From Syngnathus acus (Eukaryota; Chordata; Actinopteri; Syngnathiformes; Syngnathidae): DNA of 64,000 nucleotides. Within the stretch, counting starts at the first letter, position 1, and each line of letters starts with the position of its first letter. Position numbers and translations under genes: made by a program. This document shows, piece by piece, positions 47,226-60,996 of this stretch. The notes beneath the pieces are model-generated. The model was not told where the DNA came from. It made no database searches and saw only the letters and a program-made list of their open reading frames with translations. The stretch lies in the NCBI RefSeq assembly GCF_901709675.1, contig NC_051094.1, positions 1,178,001 through 1,242,000 of the forward strand. The letters run 5' to 3'.

Positions 47226-49128
47226 GTAACTCACAAAGCCGCCTGGAGAGGCTCCACATTGTGTCCGCTTGTGTCAACTGGTGCGCGGCGGGGTCGGACG
47301 AAGCAGACACGTTCCCTGTCTACGAGAAAACCTTCCCAGCGATTCCCCGGTGTTGTCTGTGCATGTCAGATTCTTGGAGCCAACTGTCATAAAATGCACA
47401 ATCTTCCGCTAAGCTAGCAAACATTCTGTAATTTCCTTCTTTTGTGTTGACATAGTAGTGACTCAGTGTAATTTGGAATTGCGATCAAAAGAGATCGTAA
47501 ATTATGACTTGTACTGCTGCTTAATCATAAAGGGAACCACCTCGCTTTCCTTGTAAGTGATGAGTGTAATTTGCCAAGAATGAGGAGAGAGCACTGTACG
47601 GTACTGACCTCTCCACAGATCATGCCACATTTCATTGGTATTGCAGATTCTTTTAATTTCTGTCCATTTGCAGCCTTGCACAAGACAACACACAAGCTCA
47701 GCTGTAATTTCCACCACAAGGAATGTGGAGTGCCAAAGCAGCAAAATTACTTTTTGTTGGGGGGAACTGAGGAATGTGTGAGGGTCTGTCTCACACATCT
47801 GTTTGATATTCAGTAGCAGGAAATCCATGAAGTCTTGTGTGTGCACTCTGCAGCCTTTTGCACAGTAGTGACATGTCCAAGGCGATGAAATGAAATTTTG
47901 GGGCTTCAACCTCAACAGAAGCAGCTGACCTGTTTTCACTGGTAGAAATGCATCTGAATAAATCCAGTTTATTTTTTTATTAGTGGTTCTCAAACATTTG
48001 TCACCAAATTACACACCAAAAAAAAAACCTCATGCAGCTCTCCAATGTTAAAATACAGTAATATAACGTTTAAAATTTGGGAGTTGATGTCACTATAGCA
48101 GTGTAGAGGCCTTTTTTGTTTCGGCAGTTTCTGTTTTTGTGTGCAGGTGTATGACTTGCTCATTCTCTGCCTGCATCTACATGCTGACGTGTGCGTGTGT
48201 GTGTTGTGTGTGTGTGCAGCCTGAGCCCACTTTGTGCTACTTTTCCTCTTTTGTGTTATATAAGCAGAGCTGGAAGTTGCCCGACTATAATTGGTGCCAT
48301 CTGCTTCAACATACTTTCAGGAATGTTGTCATTGGCCAGTATTTTTACAAGCACCTTTTGGACTTTGGACACATACCAGCCAATGGATGATGTTTTGCAT
48401 TTCAATTTCTTGGAATTACATTTCCTGAGTCCTTCCTTGGTTCAGCTATCGTTGATCTATTTGATGTAACATAGTGTTTAGACAATTTATTACAGTAGCC
48501 GCCTGGCCCGTGTGCCAGCTGATTTAAAAACCAAACAGCTTTTTCTTTCTTTCTTTCCTCCTGTGGTTTATGTATTCGTTTATGAGCTTGTTGAGTGTCT
48601 TTTCCTCACTGTTGACCTTTTCTGTCTGACTTCTTTTTCACTCGCCTCCTTTGATATATGACTTTATTCAGGGGACCTCAATTTCCAGGTTGCGGCCGGT
48701 TCGCAATAAAATGGGCAAATGATTAATTACATGGCTCTAAAAATTCAATCACAAAGAAAAGTCAAAGTGAAATATCTGTCTTGAAGTTTGGCTGGAATCA
48801 TTTTTCCATATAAACAAATGTAACTGCAGGCTCACACATCGATCGGAAATGAAAAATGAGGACCCGCTGTATTATTTTCTTGATTCACTGTTTTACCCTG
48901 GACTCATAAAATTTCTGTCGGATGGGTTCGTTCAGTGCGCACACAAAAATGTGACTCAAATTAAGTCTGCACGCAACGCTATTGCAAAAACGTTCCATGC
49001 TGTTCTTTTTTTTCTTTGCCACACTTTTCCAAATCTTTTCCAAAGCGCCTCAGTGACTCATTTGCTCAAAGTGTTGAATGTCTATTGTTTGTCTAAACCT
49101 CCATCTCTGTGTTTTTGTTTCCTTTCAG
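47226..49128. other. presumed cemip2 first intron
   Basis: No coding exon is supported. AGTGGTTCTCAAACATTTG at 47981 resembles a hAT-type terminal repeat, but no convincing partner end was found. (TG)n-rich sequence is at 48188-48218. Confidence 0.45.
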
Positions 49129-49159
49129 ATAGCAGCAGGCGTCAGCAGACGTAACGACC

Positions 49160-52100
49160 ATGCCAAGTGATGGTCCAAGCCGCTTCCCGGTCTTTGCGGC
49201 CCCCCCCAAAGGCAACCACCAGCGCTCCCCGGGCTACGTCCCCGGGCGGGTGGCTCCTGTCCGCTCGCCCCCGCCGGCCAAAGCCCCACCGCCGGCACCC
49301 GTCAAAACTCACGGCCTGCCTCCGAATCAACAAGCCACCTTCGGCTTGTCGGAGGAGAACCGGAGCCGCCGGGAGTGTGCTCAGAGCCTCCGGCTGAGAA
49401 AAAACACGCTCATCTGCTTCGGGGTGTCCGCGGGGGCTTTCTTCTTCAGCCTCATACTTATACTAAGTCTCACTAGCGGTGATATTTTAGATGGTAAGTC
49501 TCAAATATTTCACATCAACCTGAAAAAGACGAAAATAATCGATTTCAGTGTTACTGTAAGCCATTGTAATATTATGAATACGTCATCAATTCCTTAATAA
49601 GATAATGAGCAGCCGTATCCTTTTTCAGCCAATTGTCCTGATCACAACCCGTCCCTGAGTGACTGGAACCCAGGCCACCAGCCGGGCAAAGCCATTATCG
49701 TGACGAGGGGGGATTTATTTCGATTGGAGGCTTCTGCTACTTTCCGTTCACTCACCATCCGATCGGGAGGTAAGAAGCCCAAGACGGAGGAGCGGCAAAC
49801 ACAGATGCTTTCCATGACTACCAATGATGACTTATTGGGCAATCACTTCGGTAGCTGGGCTCGACTGATTGGTTAACTGTCTTCTCCTAGGTCGGGTCGT
49901 GTTTGCCGATCACAAAGACGGCTCTAAAAACATAACCTTGAGAACGGGACATATCCTGATTGAAAATGGCGGAGCCTTTTACATCGGCGCACCTAAATGT
50001 CGCTACCGTTCCCACGCCGTCATCACCCTGACGGGTCGCTCCGACGACAAGGACGTCCCCGAAGTACCCGGTCTCGGCCGCAAGTTCATTGGCGTCATGA
50101 GCGGCGGAACGCTCGAGCTCCACGGCCAAGAGCGGGTGGCCTGGTCTCTGTTGACCAAAACCGTGCCTGCCTCCGGCCTGACCACAGGGGGCGACACTTT
50201 CCAGCGCAATTTCAGCAGAGGCATCAACCTGCGCGTGGTGGACCAGGACACGGCCGACATCCTGCTCAGGGAACGTTACGACACCCACGAATCCAAAAAC
50301 GACAGTCGCCGGCTCACCCAGCTGCTCCGGTCCCTGCCGGCGGGTCGCATCGTCACTCTCGCCGTCGGCGACTCGGCCGTCAAAAGTCTTCTGGATGAAA
50401 CCAAGGTGGCCATCGAAGAGACGCTCGGCAGCAGATACGTCCACGACCTCAAGTACAGGTGAGGAAGCGTGTTGCCTGAACCCACTTTGGGTTCAGGACC
50501 AAAGATTCTTGTCAGATGGTGCGTCAGAAAAAAATCCGACCTTGAGCTCTGGAAAATTGCTTTGCTGGTGTGCTTTTGTTTGAAACCTTTTGACACTTTT
50601 TTACGTAGACAACCAACAACAATTCTTTGTTCTTCACTAATGCTCTTTTCCCATTTGGGATTCTACCTTGAACAATTCCATGCTATTTCTCTTCCTGTTT
50701 TCTCAAAATTTCTGCCCAGAGAGGAAGCACACGCCGGATAGCCAGGTTATGGCCGTAAAGTTTCCAGGATTTGTGAAAAAAAATATGACTTCAGGAAATG
50801 GAGTGTCTAGCACTCCTTCTTTTTTTTTTTTTTGAAGGACAGAAATGTTTATAGTTGTTTATAGTCCACAACACCCACAAACCTTAAATCTGGTATTATT
50901 TGTAGTCGGACACGGCTCGGTCCTCACTTGGCAAGACAGGTTGAGCGCGAAGACAGATTCTCCAGTGTCACGTTTCACCTCAGGGTACCGAGCCAACACA
51001 GAGGTCTTTGCAGAAATCGACCTAAATCCACAACACAGCGCTTCAAATGCTAGAGGCCGTGTGTGTGCGTGTGCACAACTGCTACGTGCACACATTTTAT
51101 TAATTGAAGGGATTTCATCTTAATCCGTACCTCCATCTGAAATATATTAGTGTGCAGTTCAGTCTGAGAAATCTTTCAGGCGTTAAATCGACATAAGTGA
51201 GTTGGACTATGACCACTTGAACAAATAGTGCGGGGCGTCGGGCGCAAGCGAACGCTAACACAATAAACTTGTGCGATATTGTCGTGAAATTTTGGATCCA
51301 TTTCAACAGCAAAATAATCTCACTCTGTTTCATCTTCCAAAACAGGGCAAGTAAAATGACAAATATTATTTTTGGGACAGAATATGAGCTCTAAGTTGTT
51401 TTGGAAATGAAAGTAGACCATCCTTCTTTGTATTTAATGTTTTTGTCTCCCAGGAGAGCACTTTGACACTTTCACACACCCAGCAATAATGAGCTTGTTT
51501 AAAGGCTGCGAAGAGCAGCCGGTGGCCGAGGCGGAAAGGAAAAGTGCGCCGTCCACGCCCTCCCTCTGCTTCCCGCTTGCGCTTTTATCGGTACTCGCAT
51601 AGGGCGCAAGGTGAAAGGTTCTTTCCCCCCCAGGAAGATCTCCACTCGACAGAACGATTTAAGTCCCAGATGGATCCGGTTTGTGCGTGTACCGCTTTCA
51701 TCCTCCAGAAGTGATTATTATTTCACAGGGTTGTTTACCTGTTTTGTAATAGAAAACTTTGATGGAATCAAAAATTGGCCATGACTAGTTCAGCGATAGT
51801 CCTCAAATGGATGATTGAGGAACTATGACATCTGTAAGATGCAAAGTTTTAAACATGTGCTTGGAATGGGGACAAAAATAAAATATTTGTGACGGGATCA
51901 CACCCCCTTGCATCCACACCCTTTGGGCGCCACCATTTGTATGATTTCATCTTGCTAGATTTCAAACAATCATTTTCCATTTTGAAAAAAAACATTTCTT
52001 TTCTCCTCTCCCCTGATCTCTGCAGGCAAGCGTGGGCTTTGGTGTCCGTAGTGGGCGGCGGTAACACGTCGTGCTCGGAAGACGTTAGGGAACACGAAAA

Positions 52101-55100
52101 CCACGACACTGGAGGGAGAGCTGTGGCGAGGCGGAACTTCACCACCGTCAACGGCGTGCGCTTCTCTGTCTCAGCCTACAGCGAGTGGAAAAACGGTGAG
52201 GAATCCATACCAATTATGTCAAGGCCATTTTGCCAATATATAATATACAGGTTTTGAAAACAACCTTGGATAAAGGTAAAACAACAAAGTCAGCCCGACA
52301 GGATTTATGAACTTGGTGATGGATTTTTCGTCAGCATTGTGTAAACGGGTACAAAGGTCGAAAACGAGGTGTGTCAGATGACTGACTTAAGTAACATTCG
52401 GTCTTTGTGACCATATCATCATGATAAATACGAGCCTTTCAAATCAGTGACCTTTGAGCTGTGGATTTAGCGCGACCGTATGTAACCGCCTGCTTTCCTT
52501 TTTTCATTGTGATGTGTTGCAGAAAAATATCACATGATACTATGATTCTTTTTAAAATGTTCCTTTTCTAGGTTTCCCAATCTCAGGCTTTCAGGTGGAT
52601 GCGGTGGACCAGGTGGTGCTGAATCTCCAGGACGAGGTCCAGCCGACCTGGCAACCCGGCAATCAAATTGTTATCGCCAGTACTGATTATTCCATGCATC
52701 AAGCTGAAGAGTTTACCCTCCTGCCCTGCCCTCATTGCACCAGCAGGCAAGTCCGAATACAAGGTGAGACAAAGCCCACTTCAAAGCAAAAACAGTTTTT
52801 TTCTTTTTTGCGCAAGACACAAAAGCTCATCTTTTGTCTTTTTTTTTTTTTTTTTTCACCACATCCAAATATTCCGACCCAAACATTCCCCCATTGTCAG
52901 CAAAGAGCAACTCCCTTCCTGCAGAAAAGGATGTGATAAAGCGGCGGTCTGGACTTTCGAGTCACTATTCAAACCAAGCAGCTACTCTGCGTTATGCTTG
53001 CCGACAGCACCCCGTGGACACAAGCACATTGGGAGCTGATTTATATTTTCACAAGCCTCTCAGCAGTTTTCTCTTCCAACTGTATATTATTTTAACAGGG
53101 GTCGTCGCTGTGAGGTGCGGCTGCGGCTAAGCACATTTTTGCGGTGGGCAGCAAACATTTGAATGGAACTGTTTGGAATACGATCTGTTATGTGATACGG
53201 GCCATTCACGATAATGTTTTTTTTACAATGTATTAACTGTATTGCTATTACACTGCTAATTTTGCAATTGTGTGTGCGCAGGCAAGCCTCTTTACAACCA
53301 CGTCGGCGAAATCACAGATGGAGTCGACATGCGTGCTGAGGTGGCGCTGCTCTCCAGGAACATCCTCATCTACGGAGAAATGGAAAACTCCTGCTACGGA
53401 AATAATTTGTGTCAGTTCTACGGCCACGACACTTATGGAGGCCACATCAAGGTGAGCATTTTTCTCCTTTTTCCTTTTTGTATGTATACTCCATCTAGAA
53501 ATATCCACACGGAAGCTGCTCATCTTAATGTCTTATGCACCTGAGTTCCCAGTGGTACTCTAAATATTTGTAAAACTTACATATCCAATGTGGGGAAAAT
53601 ACTAAAAAGGCTTAAAATCATAACTCAATTTCCTACAAACAGCGCAAATATTTAAAAGGCAAAAACAAGAACATCTGGATATCAACTTCGACTGCACACA
53701 ATTCAATTGAATTCCCAATTCACTGTGACAAAAATGTTGCCAAACACAAACCGCATTCACCAATGTGTCATTGTCCATGTGTGTGTCAGCAAAACCGAGA
53801 GCACGAGCTGTCGGCGGGTTTCAGTTGACTTAAAGGCTGTACCGAACCCTCCTTAACAAAAACCAGAGCGTCCCAGTACATGCACACACACAGTCCAAAG
53901 ACCTCCTGGAGTGGTTTTTTTTTTCCCTTTATTATTACAAATGTGTGGTTTTTGCTTTCTGTAATAATAATAATAATTAGCCTTCAATGTGGTCTGCATT
54001 TGTAACACACCATCATCTCATTGCCCCCTCCATGATGCCAGATCTTTGGAAACTTCTCCTCGGTGCATCTGTCTTATGTGGAACTGAAGAACATGGGCCA
54101 GCAGAGAGAGAGAAGTCGCTACCCGGTCCACTTTCACATGTGTGGCGACGTAGACCAGAAGGGAGGCTATCGGGAGCCCACCTATGTGGACGGTCTCTCC
54201 ATCCACCACTCCTTCTCGCGTTGCGTCGCCATCCACGCCACCGACGGCTTGCTGGTCAGTACTTGGAGAAGCTTTGACGTCAATGGGTCATCATTTCATT
54301 TGGCTTTTGTTAAGCGTCGAGGAAATGGAAAGTACAAAAGGTGTTTGCTCCTCCAATATGAACTCGTTCCCATGTCCGAGTCATCCACCGAGCTTTCCTG
54401 TCAACATTCCGCCGCTAGCGATTGCCAGGCAAATTCCCCTCAGCGCTAATCAGAAAACACTTTGTGGTAACTCCACCGTCATCTGTGACGCTTTCCCAGC
54501 TCGTTGTTTGCGCAAGAGGAAGCCAGAAACAATTAGTGATGCACTAAAACACCTCTGGATGAACCTTGAACAAGACAATTGGGGCTAATGACTTCCTGAA
54601 AAGACGGCAACCCGAGGCTGTGCCTTTTTCATCTGTCACACGGCTTCGGTTTAACAACCAAAAATGGGGATATGATGAAATACATGAAGCGTATGTGACT
54701 TGTTGACATGTGTTGTGCGTCCTGACCAGGTGAAGAACACAGTGGGCTACGACACCCTGGGCCACTGCTTCTTCCTGGAGGACGGCATCGAGCAGCGCAA
54801 CACTTTCTTCCACAACTTAGGCCTGCTGACTCGACCCGGTACTCAGCTGCCCACCGACCGCAACGAGAGCCTCTGCCTCAGTATTAAGGACAAAGTCTAC
54901 CAAGGCTACACTCCCTCCCCCAGCACCGAGTGCAAGTAAGCTGTGGGAATTTCAAGATGGTGTGGTCGCACTTTGATAGACAATAGAAGATCCAAATTCC
55001 TCGCGCGGGACACGGCTTTTATCTGTGCAAAAACATCCACTCCTCTAGACCGGATGTTTTTCTGTCACAGTCAGAGAAGTGCCACTGTGAGAGAACCTCC

Positions 55101-58100
55101 GACGTCTGGTTCCAGCAGTGTGCACGTGTGTGTTTTGGCCGGGCTGTTCCTGTCCGAGGTTTATGTTGGAGAGCGAGATTATCGGGGAATGTTTGCGAAA
55201 GATCACTGATTTCATAGTCTGCTCGTTTCCCATGTGACTCGCTTTTAATAAGCTTTGATTGTTTTCCAGGGCGGTTTCCACCTTCTGGATCGCTAACCCC
55301 AACAACAATCTTATCAGCAATGCTGCTGCTGGTTCTCAGGTAATTACATCAAGATCGCTACATAAAAGAAAAGATCCCTGTGGTGAATCATTTTCCGCGT
55401 GTAACAAATTGATCCGTCAATAAAAAAAGACTTAAGAGTCTATTTTTTTCCGGATTTGCTGTGATTACACGGTTGTGGGCTTTAATCAAATAAAACAGAA
55501 GGGGGTCTACATGTCATGTTCTCCCAGGTGGAGGATATTTTCATCTAGAATGCCCTACCCGGTGATCCTTCATGATCTCAAGCAGCTATGATTGTAATGT
55601 ATGTCGTTATCTTTTTTGTTCCAGGATGCTGGCATCTGGTTTGTGTTCCACAGTTCCTCCACAGGAGACTCTCATGGCTTGGTACCGGAGACAAAAGCAG
55701 AACTCACCCCTCTGGGGATTTTCTACAACAACCGCGTTCACTCCAATTTCAAGGTAGCGCAAGGAAAATAATTGTAAAATTAATAAGTGGGTCAATGTCG
55801 CCTTTGGTATGCTCATTAAGAGCACATAGGTCTTAAAATACGCAAGTTTTTAAAACAATTTTTTTATTGGGTTTACATAATTTTGTCATGTTGCTCTTCT
55901 ATTTAATGTGTGCATATTACCTCTGCTTAAATTAGGATTCGAATCTTTAAAATTAGAATTTGAATTTCCTTTTGTGTTTACAGCAAGCTCACATATTTTG
56001 CTGTTGTCATTTACACAAAGTTATTTTATGATCAAAAAAGATGTGGCCGATATAGTATCTCAATGAAATGAATATGAAGTTCCATCTCAACATTTTTGGT
56101 GTGAAATGGGAAAGGTATTTTATGGTGATCGAAAACGATGTACTTACGTGAAGCACGCGGCCCTCTGCTGACTTGCTTGGTTGTTGTACACACACGCACA
56201 CACACACAGAAACTGGCTGGAGAACAAGCCTCTCTGTTGTGTGAAGACAGACAGCAGTCGTCAGGTGAACTGTGACTTCTTTGTCCACTCTGAGAGCGAG
56301 CGAGCGAGCGAGCGAGAGCGAGAGAGCGAGAGCGAGCGAGAGGAAGCAGCCCAACTATACTTCGGCACAAACCACAGGATTGACACACAGCATGTTTTCT
56401 TCTCGCCAACACACACATTCAGATACATTTAAACCATACAAAATGAATTATCTTATTAGGTATGTATATATACAAATTCACAAGAGGTCTTGTGTGAGCT
56501 CTGGAAGTCAATTGGCTTACTGAAATCTACTACTGGTCAATAATTGCCATTGTCTGGTCACCTTGCAGGCCGGGCTGTTTATTGATAAAGGAGTGAAGAC
56601 CTCCAATGCGAGTGCTGCCGACCCAAGAGAATATCTGTGTCTGGACAACAGTGCCAGGTGTGTTCTATTATTAAGAATCTCATTTGTATCTTTGTTATTT
56701 CTTGTGGAGGGGAAAGGTTTCTTCCCAAATGTACATTTTGGACCTATTTCATTTGGTCTGCATGCCTGGAGTTATTAATAGCTCTTGTCCGAAGCAGCAT
56801 ATTTTCTACGGCCTTACCTGTGGGTATGTGGACGATCATATTACTCCAGTGTTGCGTTTCGGTGGAGGTCCTGACAAGTTTGTGTTGACAGAAATAACAA
56901 GTTTTTGCACATACAGTGTCCTCTCTTCCCCAAACGGAAAAATCCTCCGCATCCGCCGGGGACTGTTGGCCATGCTGAGTTTGAGCTGAAATTGGAAATG
57001 TTCAAATGTGTGCTCTGTATTAACACGACACGCAAAGATATCACAAGGGTCCTTCTTTTCTTGATGGCTGCTGTTATGGCCAAAATAATCACTCATAATC
57101 TTATTTGGCAGTCCATTACAAATCTATGAATAACTTCACCACACCGCCCCAAATGAAAAGAAAAAAAAAACGCCACCCACAGGGCACAGCAAAAGCAGGC
57201 TTGCAGAGAGAAATCCGAGGTAGTCGAAAGCAGATTAATGATGTCAGTGGAAAGACGGTAACACGAGTTTGTACTCGTCAGATTCCGACCTCACCGGAAT
57301 GCCGATCCGAACCAACCGCGGGTGGCGGCGGTCATCGAAGCGCTGGTCTCCTTCAAGAACAACGACATGGGGGCGTGGATACGAGGCGGCGACATCATCA
57401 TCCAGAATTCGAGGTGAGGCAAGAATCATGACCCCTGTGGAAATACTGTGACCAATGTTGGAATGCTAAAAATCCAGACATTTACATCAAGTCATTTGTT
57501 TTGTCCTTGTGAACAGCTTTGCAGACAATGGAGTGGGATTATCCTTTGCCAGGTGCGTACATATGGGAACTCGTATCAGACCTCAACCAGCTGTTTTCTT
57601 CATTTCCTCACCACTAATAACATTTGTCTGTTGAGAATCCCAGCTGCGGACAGAGGCCAAACGTTTTCGTTTGTATTTGATATTTCTTGTGGCAGTGACG
57701 GCAGCTACCCGAGCGACGAGGGCTCCAGTCAGGAGGTGACGCAGTCTCTGTTTGTGGGAGAAAGTCCAAACCGGGGCACCAACGGAGGACAGAATAAATA
57801 CTGGGGCTTAGGAGGGACCGATGGGAAGATGAGGACTCTCCCGAGAAACAGGTCAAGTATTTCAAAAGATTTAAAAAAATAAAATAAAAATGGGTGATGG
57901 GTGAACGATATAGAAAAGGACTTTTGCGTGAGCTTGTGAAAGAAAGAAGGAAGCGGTGCGCTGATGTGCTTTTTTTAAGCACGCACATAGTGACATGACT
58001 CATGGCTGCATTTTGATGACTTCATCACAAATGCTGCCTTTTTTTTTCGAGTGTAGAATTTCTAATGAGGTTGATGTCATCGTTTCCTCCATTATCCCCG

Positions 58101-60996
58101 GAAGGGAAGTTAAGGGGATCCGAATTATAAAGCCATCGCCCATAAAACATTGTATTCAATTAATGGTGACACGACTTTAGTCATATTCTTCTTGACATTT
58201 TTTTTTTTTTACTGCACATCTATTGAGTGCTGTCTTTTTTTTCTCATTTTTGGTGGTTAATATGAGCGTCTCTAACGCAGCTAGGTATGATGCTATTGTG
58301 ACTATAATGAAAAATAAAAATATACTGTAAAATTGACCTTTTTTTTTAAATTCTGAGAAAATGGCTTTTGTGCTAAAAAAAATTTGACTTGTCTTCCTTT
58401 TAGAACTTTCCCGATCCGAGGCTTCCAGATCTACGACGGCCCGGTGCGGCTGACCCGCAGCACATTCCGCAATTTCATCCCCACGCCCGAGCGTTACACC
58501 ACCGCAGTGGGCTTCAGCCTGAAGAACACCTGGCAACTCACCCCACGAAACAACATGTCCCACCTCCGCTTCCACGCCACCGTGAGCCCTCTCTCCTTCC
58601 ACTTTTCCATTTCCTCACTAAATCCCACAACCGCCATCCATCCGTATGCCATCCTCAGGTTGGTCTCCGGTCGTTTTTTGGTCGTCCCGGGCAATGGTTT
58701 GAGGAGAACGACCTGGATGGAGATAAGAACTCAATCTTCCACGATGTGGACGGCTCAGTGACAGGCTACAAGGACACCTACGTGGGCAGGGCTGACAATT
58801 ACCTAATCCAACATCCTAGCTGTGTTAGCAAACCTCCATGGAATGGAGTGATATGTAGCGGCCGCTACTCTCAGGTACAGCACTCACACTTTATTTCAAA
58901 TGTTACGCACCGTTTGGTAATACACGCTCTTCCTCGCTCTTCTTCAGGTGTATATCCAGACCCAGGGTGCTCCCAGCCTCATTCTGTCCATCAACAGAGA
59001 CGAGTATCCCGCGGCTCCGCTGCTTCTGAGGGGGATTAACAGCCAGGGGGCGCCCTCGCAGCAGTATCAACCCGTTTTGATGATGAGCAAGAGCTACACG
59101 TTGCATTGGAACGGACAGGCACCTCGAGAGGTCGTCCTCTCCCTCATCAACTTTGACAAGTGAGACCATAAACGGGTGTCTGAGGTGTCAAAGCGATTGT
59201 TTTGATGTTTGAAAAATCATCTTTGTACCTTATCCCATTGAGTGGATTGTTTTTCTTTCCATTAGAGATGATTGGGTGCTGTTTGGACTGTGCTACCCGC
59301 CGGAGGCCACCTTCCAGATTGTTGCCGACATCAACGACAGACAGAGCAACACTTTTGATGACATCACCGACTACGGGCCCGTCTTCTCTCTGGCTGATTT
59401 AGAGTCCAGACCGTTGGAAAGGAAGTACTACTTTGACCAAAATGTCGGGTAAGAGAAGACAACTCTCTTGAGTAATGTGCTTTTTTTTTCCTGTAAAGCT
59501 TAAATAAAGACGGTAATGTGCTCAATAGGCCGAATTTTTACTGTACCGTAATTTTCGGACTATAAGTCGCGGTTTTTTTTTCATAGTTTGGGTGGGGGGG
59601 CGACTTATACTCAGGAGCGACTTATATACATATATATGGGGTTTTTTCACTTTTTTGGGCATTTTATGGCTGGTGCGACTTATACTCCGGTGCGACTTAT
59701 AGTCCGAAAATTACGGTAATTATGTCCAAACTTTGTGGACTCTACCATTTTGTTTGCCACCAGCTTGCTGTGGCTGTACCTGCGAGCCCGCCACGGTCGT
59801 GACGGTCACAGCTACTGTTCGGTCAAAGGCTGCGAGAGAGTCAAAGTCACGGCCACTACATCTTCGCAACGGACGTGCAACTGCACCAGCAAGGCCTACC
59901 CCAAGTATGCCAAAACCCCCTCAGCCGTCCTCCCGATGCCGGCCTTGGACACGCAACCCTGCCTGGACTGTGGAGCCCAACAGGTTTGTTTATGTACATT
60001 CAGATACGAAACGAGTGCGTCCAATTGAACTGAATCGAATTGTTCCACTTTCAAATATTTTGAGATGGAATCGTTTTATTATTAGGGATTTTCAGTTGAC
60101 TGTTTTATGATTTGTCTGATGGTGTAATGTGTTAAGGTGGGAAAAAACAAAACAAAATCTGCAATCACTGTCACATGATTTTCATTCCTTGTGACTTTGT
60201 GTTTTTCCTCAGCGTGTATTTACCAGTGAGCCGTGGACGTCCTACCTCCAGACGCAAGTCAAATCTCTCAGTGTGAGGGAGCAGAAAAGAGGAGACAACA
60301 TGTCCTTCATTGCTGTGAGCAGATATTTATCATGTGGCACGCATTGCACTGGGGTGGAAATCTTCCATGAGAAGTTATGTATTTTCATTCCATCAGGTAA
60401 ATGACGAGATGATACCCTTCACTCAGCCCGGCTATCTCGTGGTGTCGGTGGACGCCTGCTCTGGAAAAGTCGCCCTGACGGCGTCATTTACCAAGATGGA
60501 CGCCAACATGAAGCAGCACCTAACGACCGGAATACCAAAGAGGTGCGTGTGGAAACCTAACGTTGACTTTAGTCTGCAAGGAATGTTGCTGACTTGTTTG
60601 TGGTCCTGATGAACAGGTCTATCGTACTGATGGCAACACGAGGCCAGCCCGAGGGTCTGCCCGATGTCGCTCAATATCTCATCCCCTTGGGTTTGGCCAA
60701 GGAGGCCGACTTGCACAATAAAGGTTTGAGGCGGTGATGACTATCGCTCGTCTGCGGTAGCGTCACAAAAGACGAATCCGTTTCTCTCCGCAGAGAGTGT
60801 GGCACTGTGGGCTTTCCAGGGCAGCGCCTCCCCCCCTCCGTGGGTGTGTCTCCAGGCGGGCCAAGGGGACCACGTCCTGGGCTCGCAGGAGCGCTTCTTG
60901 CCGCTGGCTCTCCAAGCGTACGGCTGTCCGCCACCCGCGGCTCAGCAGACGCGGCGGGACCTGGAGCTGCTCAAACAAGCCACAGGACTCCAGTGA
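49160..60996 (+). CDS. cemip2: CEMIP2/TMEM2, cell-surface hyaluronidase
   Basis: 23 coding exons: 49160..49493, 49629..49769, 49891..50458, 52026..52195, 52572..52763, 53282..53451, 54042..54254, 54730..54935, 55270..55339, 55625..55753, 56569..56657, 57282..57413, 57517..57552, 57696..57851, 58404..58581, 58659..58874, 58948..59159, 59266..59448, 59764..59983, 60213..60314, 60397..60542, 60617..60723, 60794..60996. Total 1390 aa (human 1383), all phases closing. It is a type II membrane protein: a proline-rich cytoplasmic tail, a TM at about 83-105, then an extracellular G8 domain, GG-type lectin domains and parallel beta-helix repeats. TMEM2 degrades extracellular hyaluronan and is required for zebrafish heart valve and muscle morphogenesis. 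Diagnostic matches include KFIGVMSGGTLELHG, GGYREPTYVDGLSIHHSFSR and GHCFFLEDGIEQRNT. Exon 13 is a 36-nt microexon. The cytoplasmic tail is the least conserved part. Confidence 0.96.
50459..52025. other. cemip2 intron 3
   Basis: This is the longest intron within the coding part (1.57 kb). A T-run is at 50818-50834. No nested gene or clear mobile element was seen. Confidence 0.5.
56289..56345. repeat. (GAGC)n/(GAGA)n microsatellite in cemip2 intron 10
   Basis: GAGCGAGCGAGCGAGC grades into GAGAGCGAGA units. It accounts for spurious Glu/Arg/Ser-rich frames on + and Ser/Leu/Ala-rich frames on -. Confidence 0.9.
59544..59718. mobile_element. MITE with perfect 27-bp terminal inverted repeats
   Basis: TACCGTAATTTTCGGACTAT plus AAGTCGC (59544-59570) is exactly inverted at 59692-59718. 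Between them the GCGACTTATA(C/T) word recurs several times, suggesting sub-terminal repeats. It is 175 bp, non-coding and lies in cemip2 intron 18. A solo end of the same family is at 29972-29998. Confidence 0.85.

Noticed and set aside
46907-47392. 161-codon open frame before cemip2
   Set aside because: It crosses the candidate TATA box and the first-exon donor and resembles no family.
47981-48060. Second hAT element starting AGTGGTTCTCAAACA
   Set aside because: No matching right end or target duplication could be found.
49887-50444. 185-codon reverse frame
   Set aside because: Antisense shadow of cemip2 exon 3, which is conserved on the + strand.
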